From Ceratopteris richardii (Eukaryota; Streptophyta; Polypodiopsida; Polypodiales; Pteridaceae), in the NCBI GenBank assembly GCA_020310875.1, contig CM035407.1:197357892-197421891 (forward strand): a stretch of 64,000 bases of DNA. Direction: 5' to 3'. Made by a program: the position numbers and the translations under genes. Each line of letters opens with the position of its first letter. Position 1 is the first letter of the stretch. Below are positions 11,419-23,315 of this stretch, piece by piece. Below the pieces are notes generated by a model, which saw only the letters and a program-made list of their open reading frames with translations, did not search any database and was not told the DNA's origin.

Positions 11419-13411
11419 GTGTACCCTTGATAAGCATATGGTCATGGTGCTGGTCCCTGCTGCTGGTATGTGGGATATCTAAAAGCTTCCACTCCTTGAT
11501 CTCTCTAAGGGTATCCATAAGGTCTCATGAGAGGTTGTACTGGTCTTGACTGTCTATTGTAAGGACAGTTTTCTGTGCTCTGATTTGTGTATTTTTGTTC
11601 TATGCTGCAATATTGTAGAGGGCCCGGGACGGGTGGTCTATTGTAAGCATAAGCAAGTGGTGGGACTACTCCCCTAGTGCACAAGTGAGAAGGGTGATCA
11701 CCTCCACAATGCACACACCTTCTACGCTGGGTACTCTCATTTGGTTATTGGGGTAGTTTCTTGGCCCTTGAACATTCAATTTCTTTGCTACTAAATCGGC
11801 TATTTCCTCTACATTATTCTTAGGGTGTGACACACTACTGGCAGAATCTTCACTTTTCACGCTACCTTGAGGTATTTTCAGATCTTCTGCTAAATTGTCC
11901 TCTAGGTCAATACATTCTTTCATACATTCTTGCAAAGTTTGAACTCTTTTCACGTATACCAAAGATCTTGATGATCCTTTCACTAATCCTTCCAAAAACA
12001 ATGACACCACTTTGTTTTGAGTGGGTCTCTCTTCCATTGGACATCTATCCACATACTGCTTGAATCTTCTTGCTGCCAACCTCACAGATTCCGTAGGGGC
12101 TCGCTTAAAACTATGGATCAATGAGGAAGAGTTGTTTTTAATCCCAGATTTGGTGAACTCTTCAATCAATTCTTGATAGACTTGTTCCATGTTTTGAAAA
12201 TTATTAGGGTCTAATGGCTGTAACCAAGCTAAAGCTGTATCAGTCAAAGTTAGACCAAAGGATTCGTATTGGATCAAGAAATCTTCCACTTGTTCGGCTC
12301 TGATTACTTGCTTAAATTCAACTATATGATTGTATGGTTCACTAGAGACGTCATAATGGTTTCTCATGCATTTAGCAACTTGAATAGGTCTTAATCTTCT
12401 TCCTGCTTCAGGTGGTCTAGGCATCACAGGGAAAATTGGTCTTCCTATCGGTATACCAGGTCCTCTTACTACAGGAGGTCTATCTGGGACATGGATTCTA
12501 TTCCTTGGTTCAACAGGTGGTTGAGGCCAATAGTTAGGATTATTGGCCAGCATAGTAAACTGCACATGGGGTCTGACAGGAATATGATTTTGTTGTGTTT
12601 GTCCAGAATGCTGATAAGAATTACCTTGAAAAGTTCCTTCGGGGTTTTGTGAGGTAGTGGCTTGATCTCAAGGGGGGAATACTGGGATGTTTTGGTATTT
12701 CCTGCTCTTTCTAACTCTGTTAGGGGCCAGTACCTTCTCTGGTTTTTATCCAAATAAGTGATAATGGTGGGGAGTTCAAGATCTTGTAACTCATAGATGG
12801 TAACTGGATTATCAGCCACTTCCCATAATGAAGAGTGGGCTCTGAGGAGATGTTCCACCCCATTGATCAAATAGAGATCCATTAGGGAATCATCTTGGGG
12901 AACTAGGTCTCCTCTCCAAACCCTAACAACCGTGGATCTCCCTCTAGGTGTGGTCACCTACTCTTTATGCCCCTCTTCATTAAGGTTATGGGCATTGCCT
13001 TCTTCTCCTTGTTTGTTGATGCGTTCAGGGTGTTCCATTACAACATACTGAATATCTCTTTTGTCCATATAGAACCCTCTTGCATATTTAACTGCTGGCC
13101 TAGGTACTATAGAAGCATCTGTAGCTTTCTTTAGTCTGGCCACTAATCGATTTAGACCATCTAGGTAAAGGTATTCCATGTTGGTTGGTGTTCACATATT
13201 CCAACTATGTCCGATATTCTCCTTCAATAACTAACATCACGCCAATTATTGGAACAGAGCTCTGCATATCCTCTGAAGCCATAGGAATTTCTTCTTCAAA
13301 ATCACTCGAGGTTTCAGAGTAATGTGAACGACTACTTGGTTTGGCTACACTTCTTGCAGAAGAAATCACACTGCTTCGGCTTCCTAGGGTTCTTCCGGAT
13401 CTTAGGTTCAT
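11419..13411 (-). pseudogene. gag N-terminal and capsid part of Gypsy element E
   Basis: Gag reading begins MNLRSGRTLG at 13411 and is broken into several frames. A TAG interrupts it at 13205-13207, a shift leads to 12958-13179, a TAG at 12958-12960 is followed by 12469-12957, and a further shift leads to 11666-12565. The last holds the capsid core (FGLTLTDTALAWLQPL, SSSLIHSFKRAPTESVRLAARR). The knuckle is split by another shift near 11700 (MHCGGDHPSHLC) and followed by the degenerate module CSIEQKYTNQSTENC. Copia F cuts it at 11418. Protein similarity to A and B gag is obvious but much lower than that between A and G. Confidence 0.88.
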
Positions 13412-13544
13412 TCACTTAAAAGCTCTAATCCAACTTAGCCAACCTCCAGCTCCTAGAGTTCTTTACTGAGGGTCTGAATTCTAGAGAAAATTTGGTTGGA
13501 TTAAGATTGACAATGAATCCACAACACATGATACTTGACCCAAA

Positions 13545-14165
13545 AAAGTCAACGATACTCGATATTTGACTGACTGGAAATTTACCACGATACTCGATAC
13601 TCGACCAACTAGACAGATCAGGATACACAATACTTGGGCAACACGATACACGATACTTGGTCAATATCGCGAGCCAACCAATGATACTCGATACTTGTAC
13701 TTGTCACGATACACGATACACCACAGGTATTGCGATCAGAATTTCACGATACATGATAGTCCACTAAGAGAATTTCCACGATAGTCCATACTAGGCCAAT
13801 ATCGTTTACTGTGTCCCACGATACTCGATATTTGACAAGTATTGCGAGAAAATTCCAGATGATACTTGATATCCGCTTGGTATCGGGAAAGCTACGTCTA
13901 CGATACACGATACACCATAGGTATCGCGATAAAAAATTTCACGATATACGATATCTGACTAGTATCGAGGATTTCTCAACGATACACGATAGGTGACAAG
14001 TATTGCCAGACTCAATTCAACGATGCCCGATACTTGCCAAGTATCGTGAGAAAAGTTCAACGATATATGATATTCCACAATGCCAGGTATCGCGATACTC
14101 GACCACAGGAGATCATGATACTCAAGTATCACGATACTCAACCGCGGGAGGACACGATACTTAGC
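13545..14165 (-). repeat. tandem repeat in E leader (CGATAC / TCGCGA words)
   Basis: Irregular array built from words such as cacgatactcgatacttg. About every 70-80 bp there is a palindromic centre, the clearest being GTATCGCGATAC at 14087-14098 (perfect 12-base palindrome). The unit sequence differs entirely from the arrays of A, B and G except for the central TCGCGA. Confidence 0.88.
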
Positions 14166-14769
14166 ATTTTTTCACTTTTTAGCAAATGTTTTTGGATTGT
14201 AAATGCATACAAATGTTTCTAAAGCTTATCTACCCTCTCCCCTCATTCTGAATCTCAAAAATGAACTTTCTTCACCCCGAGATGAACCCCACGATACTTG
14301 TCGCAGATCGTTTGGCTAAGTTGCTTGATTTTACTTGAAGGTGATGAGTGACAGATTGAAATGCTCACCTTGGAGGCTCTTTCCCAGCTCTTCTATCACC
14401 CTCTCTTGCTCTGCGCAGCTCCAATCTCCGTGATCTCCAAACACGATATTCGACTTCTAGCTCTCCCTCTCTCTCACTCTCGGTACTTGCAAGGGCAGGA
14501 ATGAATAGAAAAGTTTGAATTTTTTTGATTTTTATACTTTTTGAAAATATTTGACTCAAAAAGGCTAAAAGAACCAGCTTAACAACTACTCTATTTGTTT
14601 AACCTACTTACCTACTTCCTCCTTCCTACTCTACTCACTCCACTCACTTCCCTAGACTATCAACTCACTACACACACTCCAAGAGCAAGAAGTAGTAAGT
14701 GCGGATGAGTGTGACTTACCAAAGAAGAGAAATTCACAACTCCTCTACTCGCTTCAATGCTACAAGCTA

Positions 14770-14783
14770 CTTACCATCACACG
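14770..14783 (-). promoter_or_regulatory. conserved post-PBS block CGTGTGATGGTAAG (E)
   Basis: The minus strand reads CGTGTGATGGTAAG followed by TAGC, giving a consensus plant splice donor GTAAGT. It is identical to the block in A and G, although the rest of this leader does not align with theirs. The ATG opens only a five-codon frame here (MVSSL), so the shared part is the nucleotide block, not the peptide. Confidence 0.6.
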
Positions 14784-14806
14784 AATGCCTCGGTTTGATT
14801 CGACTT

Positions 14807-14824
14807 TCCCCAGCAACCGTGCCA
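14807..14824 (-). other. primer binding site, diverged tRNA-Asp type (E)
   Basis: The minus strand reads TGGCACGGTTGCTGGGGA, three changes from the site of A and G, seven to nine bases from the LTR. Confidence 0.75.
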
Positions 14825-14831
14825 AAAAACG

Positions 14832-15721
14832 TGTGTACCTAAGTACAAACCTAGGGACTTGCAGAGAAAGAGACTATACCTCAATCCCCCTCAAGTGCAT
14901 ATAGTGGGGATTCACGCTTTATTTATCAATCCGAGGAGTATCAAAACCTAGTCGAGTGTATGAAGACATGCATTCAATTGATGGTCAATGAAAATGAGCT
15001 TCCTAAAGAGTGCAAATGAGTCTATGCCTTATCCAAACAAGCTTCAACTATCAGTTATGGGGTCACGATACTTGGAGTAGTAGCCAATAGTAAATTGAGT
15101 TTTTCTCTCAGCTCCGAACTCCGAATATAGAAAATAGCATATGCATTTCGAAGCTCTCGCAAAGGCGCATCCAATGGTGGTATTTTCACTAATTCTGACA
15201 CTTCTGCTTCAAGTTATGAGCAAAATACTGAGTCGCGGGAATGACCTTCCTACACTTCAACACTTCCTACACTTCACACACACCTTAACAACAGCAAACA
15301 AACACTTTCATGGATAGACAACACCTCCAAACACTCTTTTCAAGCAACACACATGCATACAAGCTCACAAAGAAGATGATACAAAGAGGAGAAGACACAA
15401 ATTCGAAATTCTGTGCTCTTGATTTTCACAATGGCCAAAAGTCTTTACAAAGAGTCACAAATTGACTTATATACATGTGCCCTAAAAATGGTCCTTTCAC
15501 ACAAGAGGCCGGCACTTTATTCACTAAAAGGTTAATTTCCTACTAATTTACATGGGTAAGCTACTAATCTCCATGGGTATGCATCTAAACGACTCCTCTA
15601 GTGCATTTACAACGGAAAATATGTTACAAAATGGTTATGATACAAAAATAGAGTGTCCAAATTGGAAAAATTTTGGGGCCCTTATTTTTCTCTGCCTTGT
15701 GCTCTTCTTAGCTCTACAACA
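14832..15721 (-). repeat. 5' LTR of Gypsy element E (about 890 bp)
   Basis: Inferred from the primer site on one side and a terminal CTACAACA on the other (TGTTGTAG... on the minus strand). Only one copy is in the window, so both ends are approximate. It does not align with the LTRs of A, B, G or H. No coding region is seen in it. Confidence 0.7.
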
Positions 15722-15722
15722 A

Positions 15723-15839
15723 TGATGAAGGCACTTGATGAAATACAACTTTGCAGATTTGAATCAATAACAGGTTTGATGAAGGCACTTTGGAATACAG
15801 CTTTGCAAATTTGATGAAGGCACTTTGGAATACAGCTTT
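15723..15839. repeat. three imperfect tandem units next to inverted LTR of D
   Basis: Units beginning tgatgaaggcactt start at 15723, 15778 and 15812; the last two are about 34 bp and nearly identical (tgatgaaggcactttggaat...). The third runs into the plus-oriented LTR of the D family. Before rearrangement this was probably the 3' internal end of D or an altered LTR tip, but the origin is uncertain. Confidence 0.6.
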
Positions 15840-16907
15840 GCAGATTTGAATCAAGCTTACACTATGCTTGAGGTGATTTTGATCTATGTCAAAAAGATAT
15901 CATTTGGATTATGCTAAAATAACCATTGAAGCATTCTTTTACCTATGCTCATTTATTGTATTTTTAAAAAGGATTTTTTATGGATCATTTACCATTGTTA
16001 AAGCAGGCTAGAGCTTTACACATGTAAAAGGAGAAAAAGAGAGATAAACTTCCATGAATTTTAGGTGGTTGAGTTGCAATCAATGAATCAATCAATCACC
16101 AAAAGTATATCAAACTAGATCTTCACTTTTCCTAGAATGTAAGAAAATGAATTGATTCTCTTCAACAACCTTAACCGTCTTCATTTGAATTCAAAATCCA
16201 CTTGTGGAAGTTGTCGAGCACTTCAAAGTCTATAGAAGGACTTCAAATCACTTGTACATTACATGAAAGCAATATACATACACTTGTGGCCATCATTGTC
16301 TTGCACCATTTCTGTACATCATCTTCTTCAACATCAGTAAGCTTGGAGAGGCTATTGCTCTCAACATAGAGCTCCAAATTGGATGAACGAGTATTCCTTT
16401 GGATAGATATTACTAGCTAGTTTATGTGTGTAAATTTTCAAAGAATTTGGTTTAGTACATTGGGAGAAAGCAAAGTTTATCTATCTCGGGATCTATCTCT
16501 GTGCATTCCTGATAAATAGGTAGTACCACTGTTGAGTAAGAGGCTCATTCCAAAAGCACATTTTTCTAATTTCTTGTACTCTTTACCCTATGTGTATGAG
16601 TCCTCCAAAAGGATTTTTTCCAATTGGAATCATGTTCGATGGTATGAGCATTTGAAGTTGATTGTCTCATCCAAAGATAGTAAGTTTCTTGAGCTAGTCA
16701 ATGCGCAAACCTATTTGTTATGTATTGACTCTTTCTCCTTGATGCTCCAAAGTACATAGTGCATTTTACGGCACTTATTGCGTGCCTATAAGGTCTATTT
16801 GAGTCTCCGTAAGCTCAAGGGTTGTTCTTGTATTGGTTGGCTAGACCTAAATTCATCGCTTCAAAACTCACTTTTCTAGCTCCTACAAGCTTCCCCAAGT
16901 TCTTTCA
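15840..16907 (+). repeat. LTR of Copia D in inverted (plus) orientation
   Basis: About 1,068 bp, the inverted counterpart of the D 5' LTR at 20033-21116. Homology runs over the whole length with many small differences. It starts near atcaagcttacactatgctt and ends TTCTTTCA at 16907, the LTR 3' end. Because the other D LTR is on the minus strand, this copy has been inverted with the adjoining Copia C piece. The pair forms a 1 kb inverted repeat separated by 3.1 kb. Confidence 0.85.
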
Positions 16908-17400
16908 TTACCTACAATGGATGGCTCCCATTTAGGTGCCCATACATATGTATGTATGAGATTCAACACATCATTCATCATGTGGCACAAATCTTCAATA
17001 TTTTGAGATTTAAAATCAGGTAGAGCACTCATCAAGCCTTTTCTATTCATGTTCCTAATCCTTTGTAAGTTGACATTGCCAATTTGTTTGTGCCACAAAT
17101 CAATGTCTGCAAAATCTTTATCTCCTATTAATGAGTATATAGTGTGAGGGGCTGACTTTTTTACCTCCATAGTGAAGAGTATCCCTTGCTTCTATCCTTT
17201 TTCTATAATATTCTAATTCTGATTGGGGTCTTCAAAAAAGCATTTTTCATGATTGAATCTCGCCTCATAACATCTTTCAACCATTTGCCCTCATAAAACC
17301 GAGCTCTTGGTTATGCTTGGAAACTATAACACATCCTTCAACACCATGGAGTTATTATATCCATTCAATGGAATATTTGTAACATGTGTAATCTTAAGCT
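16908..17400 (-). pseudogene. inverted fragment of Copia C: protease end, pre-integrase, integrase start
   Basis: On the minus strand the segment reads FFEDPNQN, then MEVKKSAPHTIYSLIGDKDFADIDLWHKQIGNVN (GAG_pre-integrase, with the second zinc-binding His replaced by Asn), then LNLIHTYVWAPKWEPSIVGN. The first integrase Asp (HTDVW) is Tyr here. It ends exactly at the LTR junction with GGTAA (16908-16912 reversed). The continuation NRYYFTFIDDHS occurs at 21117 on the plus strand, so this is the missing 5' half of Copia C in inverted orientation. Stops are frequent, and cysteine-finger residues are deleted. Confidence 0.8.
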
Positions 17401-18100
17401 TACTTTCATCCCTACCATGGCCTATAAGCCTAAGATATCCTACCACTCAGAAATAACATATGCCCTAATAACATATTTAGAAATCCAATGATGCCTAAAG
17501 ATTGCACCTAGCTATGACCATGAAGTTCAAAGTCAATGCTTAAGTGTCATAGAATGCTTGGATAGGCTTGGGATGCTCATTGAGGGTTTAATTTCAATAC
17601 ATGCCAAGGCATAAAAAATAGTGTTATGTAGAATCATTTCCACATCTCCCATAAAGCCCCAACAATGGCTCTTCTTACTCGACATTACTATCAGATGAGG
17701 CTAAAGGTCCATTGAACATGATAAAGACTACATAGAACATCTAATATTATACAATTTTGGATAGATTATTGTGACAAGCATGTATCAAGCATGTATAAAA
17801 GGTAATGACCTGAACGTAAACAAATTATTATGGTGGATACTTGCATGAATAAGTTCAAGAGGACCTTTGTGTAGGCTGATCTCCATGGAGGCTCTGAAGA
17901 TGGACTTAGCCAAAATAGTTTGGTGACTACCTCTCCCTTTATCTATCTAAAGAGATTTAATAGCTTTTTCTTTGCACTATGGTACTTTTTGGTCAAATTA
18001 CACTTAATGTAGCCAATTCTTTATATTCATGCATACAAGATAAGAGCTTTTGGTGTCACTTGTGTTGCTAGCCAATACATTCACTAATCCATCAAGCTAG
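17401..18100. other. unassigned segment around an inversion breakpoint
   Basis: No conserved domain could be read on either strand. The junction between the inverted Copia C piece and the interior of Copia D should lie here. Minus-strand frames are full of stops. Part of it (about 17400-17450) may still be C protease sequence. Confidence 0.5.
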
Positions 18101-19020
18101 CCACTTCCCTTTTGATACCTTTATCTTGGAAGAACTCATCAAACTCCTTGGATAAGTATTCTCACCCTCCATCAAATATAAGGTTTTTGAGTGATCTACC
18201 TGTATGATTCTCCACATGTGCTAGATACTTTTTGAAGCAATCAAACATGTCATCCTTACTCTTGATAAATTATAGAATAGTCCATCTACTATGGTCATCA
18301 ATAAATGAGACATAATACCTTGATCTTGCCAATGAAGGTTCTTGACTTGGTCCCTATACATCTGTATGTACTAAGTCCAAGAACTTGTCATGGATGTAAC
18401 CTTTGTGGTTGAATGGTTGTCTTTGTGCCTTTGTAATCTCACATGAATCATATCTATTGATCATGTGTTGCTTTGATATGTTTGGGAGTCATAGAAGAGT
18501 TTGATCAATGCATATATCCTTCAAGGTTCTTTCATTCACAGGAGCAAGTCTTTTATGCCACCCTTCAAGCTCACTTAGGGTTTGAGACCCAAAAGTGAAT
18601 AGAGCTATGTTCTTGGTTTTGCCTACTTCAAAAGTAAAAACCTACCATGCTTCTCCCCTTTAGCTACCTTCTTGAAGCCTTGATATGGATCTTCCACAAA
18701 AGCTCCATGTTGGGTGAACCTAACTTCCAAGCTTTTTTCAACTATTTAGCCTACAGTTATTAGGTTTTTAGTGATAGTGGGTACATAGAGAACCCTACTC
18801 AGAATGTTTGTCCTACCATTGGAAGCTTTGGCATTACCAATCTTCTCCACATTGTGCTTTGTTTCATCCCCTATTTGAACTTCATGTCTATGCTTTGGAC
18901 TTTCCAAATCACATAGAAGAGCAATGTTGTTTGCAACGTGATTTGAACATTAGAGATCTATATAGAACAAATGATTATCTTCTTTACCTTCTTTCTGGCT
19001 TAGATTCATTAGAAGCAATG
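18100..19020 (-). pseudogene. protease, pre-integrase and integrase remnants of Copia D
   Basis: Heavily mutated minus-strand Copia pol. Readable pieces in order are a protease end (ILSRVLYVPTITKNLITVG, about 18745-18805), FVEDPYQGFKKVAKGEKHGRF (about 18640-18700), and the integrase core YYVSFIDDHSRWTI (about 18275-18320) to KEFDEFFQDKGIKREVAS (about 18100-18150). Frames change repeatedly and stops are present. Sequence after GIKREVAS no longer resembles integrase, so RT and RNase H are missing from this copy. Confidence 0.75.
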
Positions 19021-19099
19021 AGTCTTCATGTGCTTGATATTTAGAATAATTGTTGTAGTGCCTTCTATTATGGTCTCTATTGTTATTGTTGAAGTTGTT

Positions 19100-20010
19100 C
19101 CACCTCTGCCTCTATTGTTGCCATATCCACCTCTTCCACTTCCTTTCTAGGTCTTTCCATTGTACTATCAATTCTGAGTGGTGTGGTTGGTCTTATCACA
19201 AATGGCACAAGGTTGAACATTGTAACCTTTGGCTTTTTCATGCTTTGGTCCTTTCTTCTTCCCTTTCAACTTGCTCTTGCCTACAAAGTTGGCTTGAGAG
19301 CTATCCTCTTCATTCTTCCTTCTTCTTGCCTTTCAATTTCTTGTCCTTCTTATCTGCTTATAGAGCACAAGTTGAATTACCATGATAGGAGTTACCTTCC
19401 TTTATGCTATTTTTTCACTCTTGATTGAAGATTTGGCAAAGAAAGATGTTCAACTCTAGAGTTTGCACATCAATGATGAGATCATAAGCCGTGGTGAAGG
19501 ATTTCCATTGCTTCTCACTTCGAATCCCATTGAGAATTTTCCTCATGATAGGCTCTTCTTAATTAGCTCCCCAATGGATGCTAACTGATCCACAACCTCC
19601 TTGACCTTGGTAGCAAACTCTCTAATAGTTTGTTTACATGTCTTCTTCATCCGGTTGAACTCGCTCCAAAGATGATTCTTTTTTGCTTTGGTACTAGTAG
19701 AAAAGAAAGTTTCTAGGGCATCCCAAGTCTCTTGACATGTCTTGCATCCTCTAATATCTGGTAACAGAAATTCACATATATATTTTAGTATGTAGGATCT
19801 TGCTTGAGCATTCCTTGTGCACCAAAGTGTGAGCTTATCTGTCTCCTCTCGTGTAGGTCCTCCTTTGGATCTTGGAATAGGCATAGCTTCATCGACTACT
19901 ACAATTCCATAAAGATTTGTACCTTGCAAATATGCCTCCATCCCGATTTGCCAAGCCACATAGTTGTGTCGATCAAGCTTCTCAATCATTGAGGGAAATT
20001 TGTCACCCAT
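19100..20010 (-). pseudogene. gag of Copia D
   Basis: Starts MGDKFPSMIEKLDRHNYVAW at 20010, ten bases downstream of the primer site. The 155-codon open part (19543-20010) covers the UBN2 capsid core (WDALETFFSTSTKAKKNHLW, EFNRMKKTCKQTIREFATKV). It stops at 19543. The downstream nucleocapsid region is still recognisable in another frame: PCAICDKTNHTTQN (about 19160-19200), a zinc knuckle whose last cysteine has become Asn. A GRGG-rich segment follows near 19100. Confidence 0.85.
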
Positions 20011-20019
20011 CTTGATCTA

Positions 20020-20031
20020 GCTCTGATACCA
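20020..20031 (-). other. primer binding site, initiator Met tRNA (D)
   Basis: The minus strand reads TGGTATCAGAGC, one base inside the 5' LTR end (CCTTCA). Confidence 0.92.
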
Positions 20032-20032
20032 C

Positions 20033-21116
20033 TGAAGGAAGTTGGAGAAGCTTGTAGGAGGTAGAAAAGTGAGTTGTGAAGCGATGAAGTTTGGTCCAGC
20101 CAACCAGCACTGAACCATCCCTTGAGATTATGGAGACTCAAATAGACCTTATAGGCATGTGATAAGGGCAATAAAATCCCCTATGTACTTTGGAGCATCA
20201 AGGAGAAATAGTCAATACAAAACATATAGGTTTGCCCATTGATTAGCTCAAAAAACTTACTATCTTCGGATGAGACAACCAACTTCAAATGCTCATAGTA
20301 GAAAACATTATCACAATTGGAAAAAATCCATTTGGAGGGGTGATACACATAGGTTTGAGTGTATACAATGCAAAAGAGTACAAGAAATAAGCAAAATATG
20401 CTTTTGGAATGAACATGACACTCAACAGTGGTACCTCCTATTTTTCAAGAATGTGTAGAGATAGACCCTAAGATAGAAAAAATAAGATTCCTCCCAATCT
20501 ACTAAACCAAATGCTTTGAAACTTTATACAAATAAATTAGAAACTAATAACTCTCCAATAAGTGCTCATTCATCCAATTTAAAGCTCTAGAGAGAGAGAA
20601 ACAACCTCTGCAAACTTACCGTTGTTGAAGAAGATGATGTAGAGAAATGAAGGAGCAAGACAATGATGGCCACAAGTGTATGTATATTGATTCCAGGTAA
20701 TGTACAAGTGATTTGAACTCTTTATATAGACTCTTGAAGTGCTCCATGACTTCTACAAATTGATTTTGAATTCAAATGAAGGCAGTAAAGGTTGTTGAAG
20801 AGAATCAATTCACTTTCCTACAATCTAGGAAAAGTGAAGATCTAGTTTGATCTTCTTTTAGTTGATTGATTCATTCATTGATTGCAACTCAACCACCCCA
20901 AAGTCATGGAAGTTTAGCTCTCTTTTTCTCCTTCTACATATGTAAAGTTCTAGGCTTTTAAAATGGCAAATGGTCCATAAAAAGGCTTTTTAAAAATACA
21001 ATAAATGAGCATAGGTAAAAGAACACTTCAATGGATATCTTGGCATAATCCAAATGATAGCTTTTTGATGTAGATCAAATTCACCTTAAGCATAGTGTAA
21101 GCTTGATGTTACAACA
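20033..21116 (-). repeat. 5' LTR of Copia D (1,084 bp)
   Basis: The minus strand reads TGTTGTAACATCAAGC to CTTCCTTCA. The next bases on the right, AGTAA (21117-21121), form a 4/5 target duplication with GGTAA at the edge of the inverted Copia C piece (16908-16912, reversed). Together with the inverted LTR it brackets the remains of D. Confidence 0.88.
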
Positions 21117-22707
21117 AGTAATAGATATTATTTCACATTTATAGATGATCATTCAATATTCTCTTAGATCTTTTGAAAGGTGGTAAAATCAAAGGTGTTT
21201 CACCACTTTAGGAGGTTTAAAAACCTAGTGGAGAAGGACAAATAGAAGTATATAAAGAGCAACAGATGAGATGGAGGATTAAAATACTTTTTAAATGATA
21301 TTTCTCAATGTGTACATGTTCATGGCATCAAAATATAGTTTAATTGCAAGCATATATCGCAAGGAAATGGATACGTAGATAGAAAGAATAGATATATAGC
21401 AAAAGTAGCTAGAGAAACGATTAATGAAATGAAGGTCCCTAATTGTTATTGGGTCGATATAGTGAATACATCCATAGACATTATAAATAGGTCTTTCGTA
21501 AATGGAGTAACAACTCATGAAGCTTAGTGTAGTAGAAATCCTAACCTTTCACATCTCAAGGTGTTTTGTTATTTGTGTTATGTTCACCTATATTAGGAAA
21601 TGAGATAAAAGTGAGAACCAATGGTAGGTACATGTATATTGCTGGGATATTATTCAAAGCAGAAGGGATTCAAATGTTATATCCCTAACACCAACAAGAG
21701 TAAGTTGTCTAAGGATGTAGCATTTGATGAGTTTCTACCTTGGTATGGTAGCGAAGAGGTGTTTCAAGTTCAAGATGCATATGAAGCAGATTTCAAAGAT
21801 AAACAAAAAATCATGGAGATGATTGGTTCACCATCACAAGAGATTTCTACATTAGTTTGGCTAAGAAGAACACTTAATAAATCTCATTCAAGTCAACCTA
21901 GTAGCAAAAGAAAAGAAAAGTCAAATAGGGAAGACCATCTATGTGTAGAGGTGGCCTCGATAAATGATGAAGAAGTCATGAAATTAGAAACTCTAGGCAT
22001 TAAAGCATCCAAAAAAAGAAAGATGATAATCCTACCACTTATTGGTTGATGTCATATCATCCAATCGAGTGGAGTACCAAGTTTAAAGGTCAACTCTTGA
22101 TTCATTCATTGGAAGACACTATGCCTATGTAAGTGAAGCTATAGCTTGTGAAGAATCTTTTTTTTTTTGAAGAAGAAGAAAATAAGAACATGGAATGGAA
22201 TGGAGCCATGGAGGAGGAATTCAATGCATTTTAAGACAATGGTACTTTGTCATTAGTGAAAAGAGCAAAAAGGACATAAAATTCATTGGCAAAAAAATGG
22301 GTCTACAAGGAAAAAAGACATGTAGATGGGAGAATCTCTAGGTATAAAGCTAGATTGGTTGCCAAAAGGCTTTCTCAAACCTATGGCATGAACATAGAGG
22401 ACACATTAAAATTATCTATGATGGAAACTATAATAATTTTCATTGCCATTTCACCTAGGAAAGGTTGGAACATGAATCAAATAGATGTGAAGAATGGTTT
22501 CATAAATGCATAGCTTAAAGAAACAATCTTCATGGAGCAGCCCCAAGGCTTTGAAGATGAGACTTTTCCACATCAGTTTTTGGATTCTTATAAGCTGTTG
22601 AAACCAAATCATTGTGGATCATTGGTAAAACATGTATAAAGTTTACATAATCAGATCCATTACTCTTTGTCAAGAAGTAAGGAAGCAAAAATTTGTACAT
22701 ATGTTGA
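21117..22707 (+). pseudogene. Copia C, integrase to reverse transcriptase start
   Basis: Old plus-strand Copia pol. NRYYFTFIDDHS opens the integrase core at 21117. It continues with QGNGYVDRKNRYIAKVARE (about 21350-21410), and the C-terminal part CILLGYYSKQKGFKCYIP (about 21630-21690) and DVAFDEFLPWYGS. RT begins near 22280 (KKWVYKEKRHVDGRISRYKAR, then QIDVKNGFIN). There are many stops and shifts. It breaks at 22707 in the middle of the RT catalytic box (CTYV then Asp), where Gypsy B is inserted; it resumes at 52548. Confidence 0.85.
22703..22707. repeat. target site duplication of Gypsy B, left (GTTGA)
   Basis: GTTGA here and at 52543-52547, directly flanking the two 608 bp LTRs. Confidence 0.93.
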
Positions 22708-23315
22708 TGTAGCTCAAGCGTAAGCACCACCTCCTTTACTTGTCAATCCGCGGAGACGTGAGGACCGGTATGAAGACCACGAGCAAGTGAAGGCACAAAT
22801 GCGTGAATGAAAGCACACAAACATGCACACACATACACACACGCGCGCACAAAGTAAGATCAAAGAGAGGAACAATGGAAAGCTATGATTGCAAAAGAGT
22901 TCTCTTACAAAAGCTCTATTCTCTAACAAGCTAACCCCAAAAATGAGCTCTCTAGATCTTTTTATAGTTTTTTGACTAGTTTTGGCCCTGTCCAGACCTA
23001 GTGTCCAGCCTAGTTAAAAATTAGGTTCCAAGGCTTATTTGAGGGCTCAAACGGAGTCTAAAAATTATGAAAATTGGTAGGATGATACTTCTAATGCTCC
23101 TCAAGCTTGAGGACTCCTCGGCTTGCACAAAATGGAGCTACAAAAATAGAAAATGGTATTTACAATGGTTTTAGTGATGGAAATCACTATTTTTGTAGGG
23201 AATTCTTCTGAAAAGTTGACATGTACTTCTTGGAGCTCCCTACTTGCTCCTTCTTCTTGTGTGTCCACCTCTTAGATGTGTTCCTATGCTTTGTCCTTGA
23301 CCTTCAGCTTCAACA
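22708..23315 (-). repeat. 3' LTR of Gypsy B
   Basis: 608 bp, same length as 51935-52542. It contains a CA-repeat (about 22820-22853) and a TATA-like box TATAAAAA on the minus strand at 22959-22966. Confidence 0.96.

Larger units (their letters stand above)
13412..14806 (-). other. 5' leader of Gypsy element E
   Basis: About 1.4 kb between primer site and gag. It holds the tandem array (13545-14165), a 600 bp stretch (14166-14769) with no recognisable gene, and the conserved 14-base block near the primer site. ORFs in this interval follow the repeat and are not supported as genes. Confidence 0.75.
4516..15721 (-). mobile_element. Ty3/Gypsy element E, 5' part, split by Copia F
   Basis: Minus-strand Gypsy element related to, but clearly diverged from, the A/B/G/H family. 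Read leftwards it has a 5' LTR (14832-15721), primer site, a leader with its own tandem repeat, and gag (13411 down to 4516). Copia F (5089-11413) is inserted in gag and element G cuts it at 4516. The gag reading resumes on the far side of F, with zinc knuckle segments in the expected order. Its pol and 3' LTR are not in the window. Confidence 0.85.
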
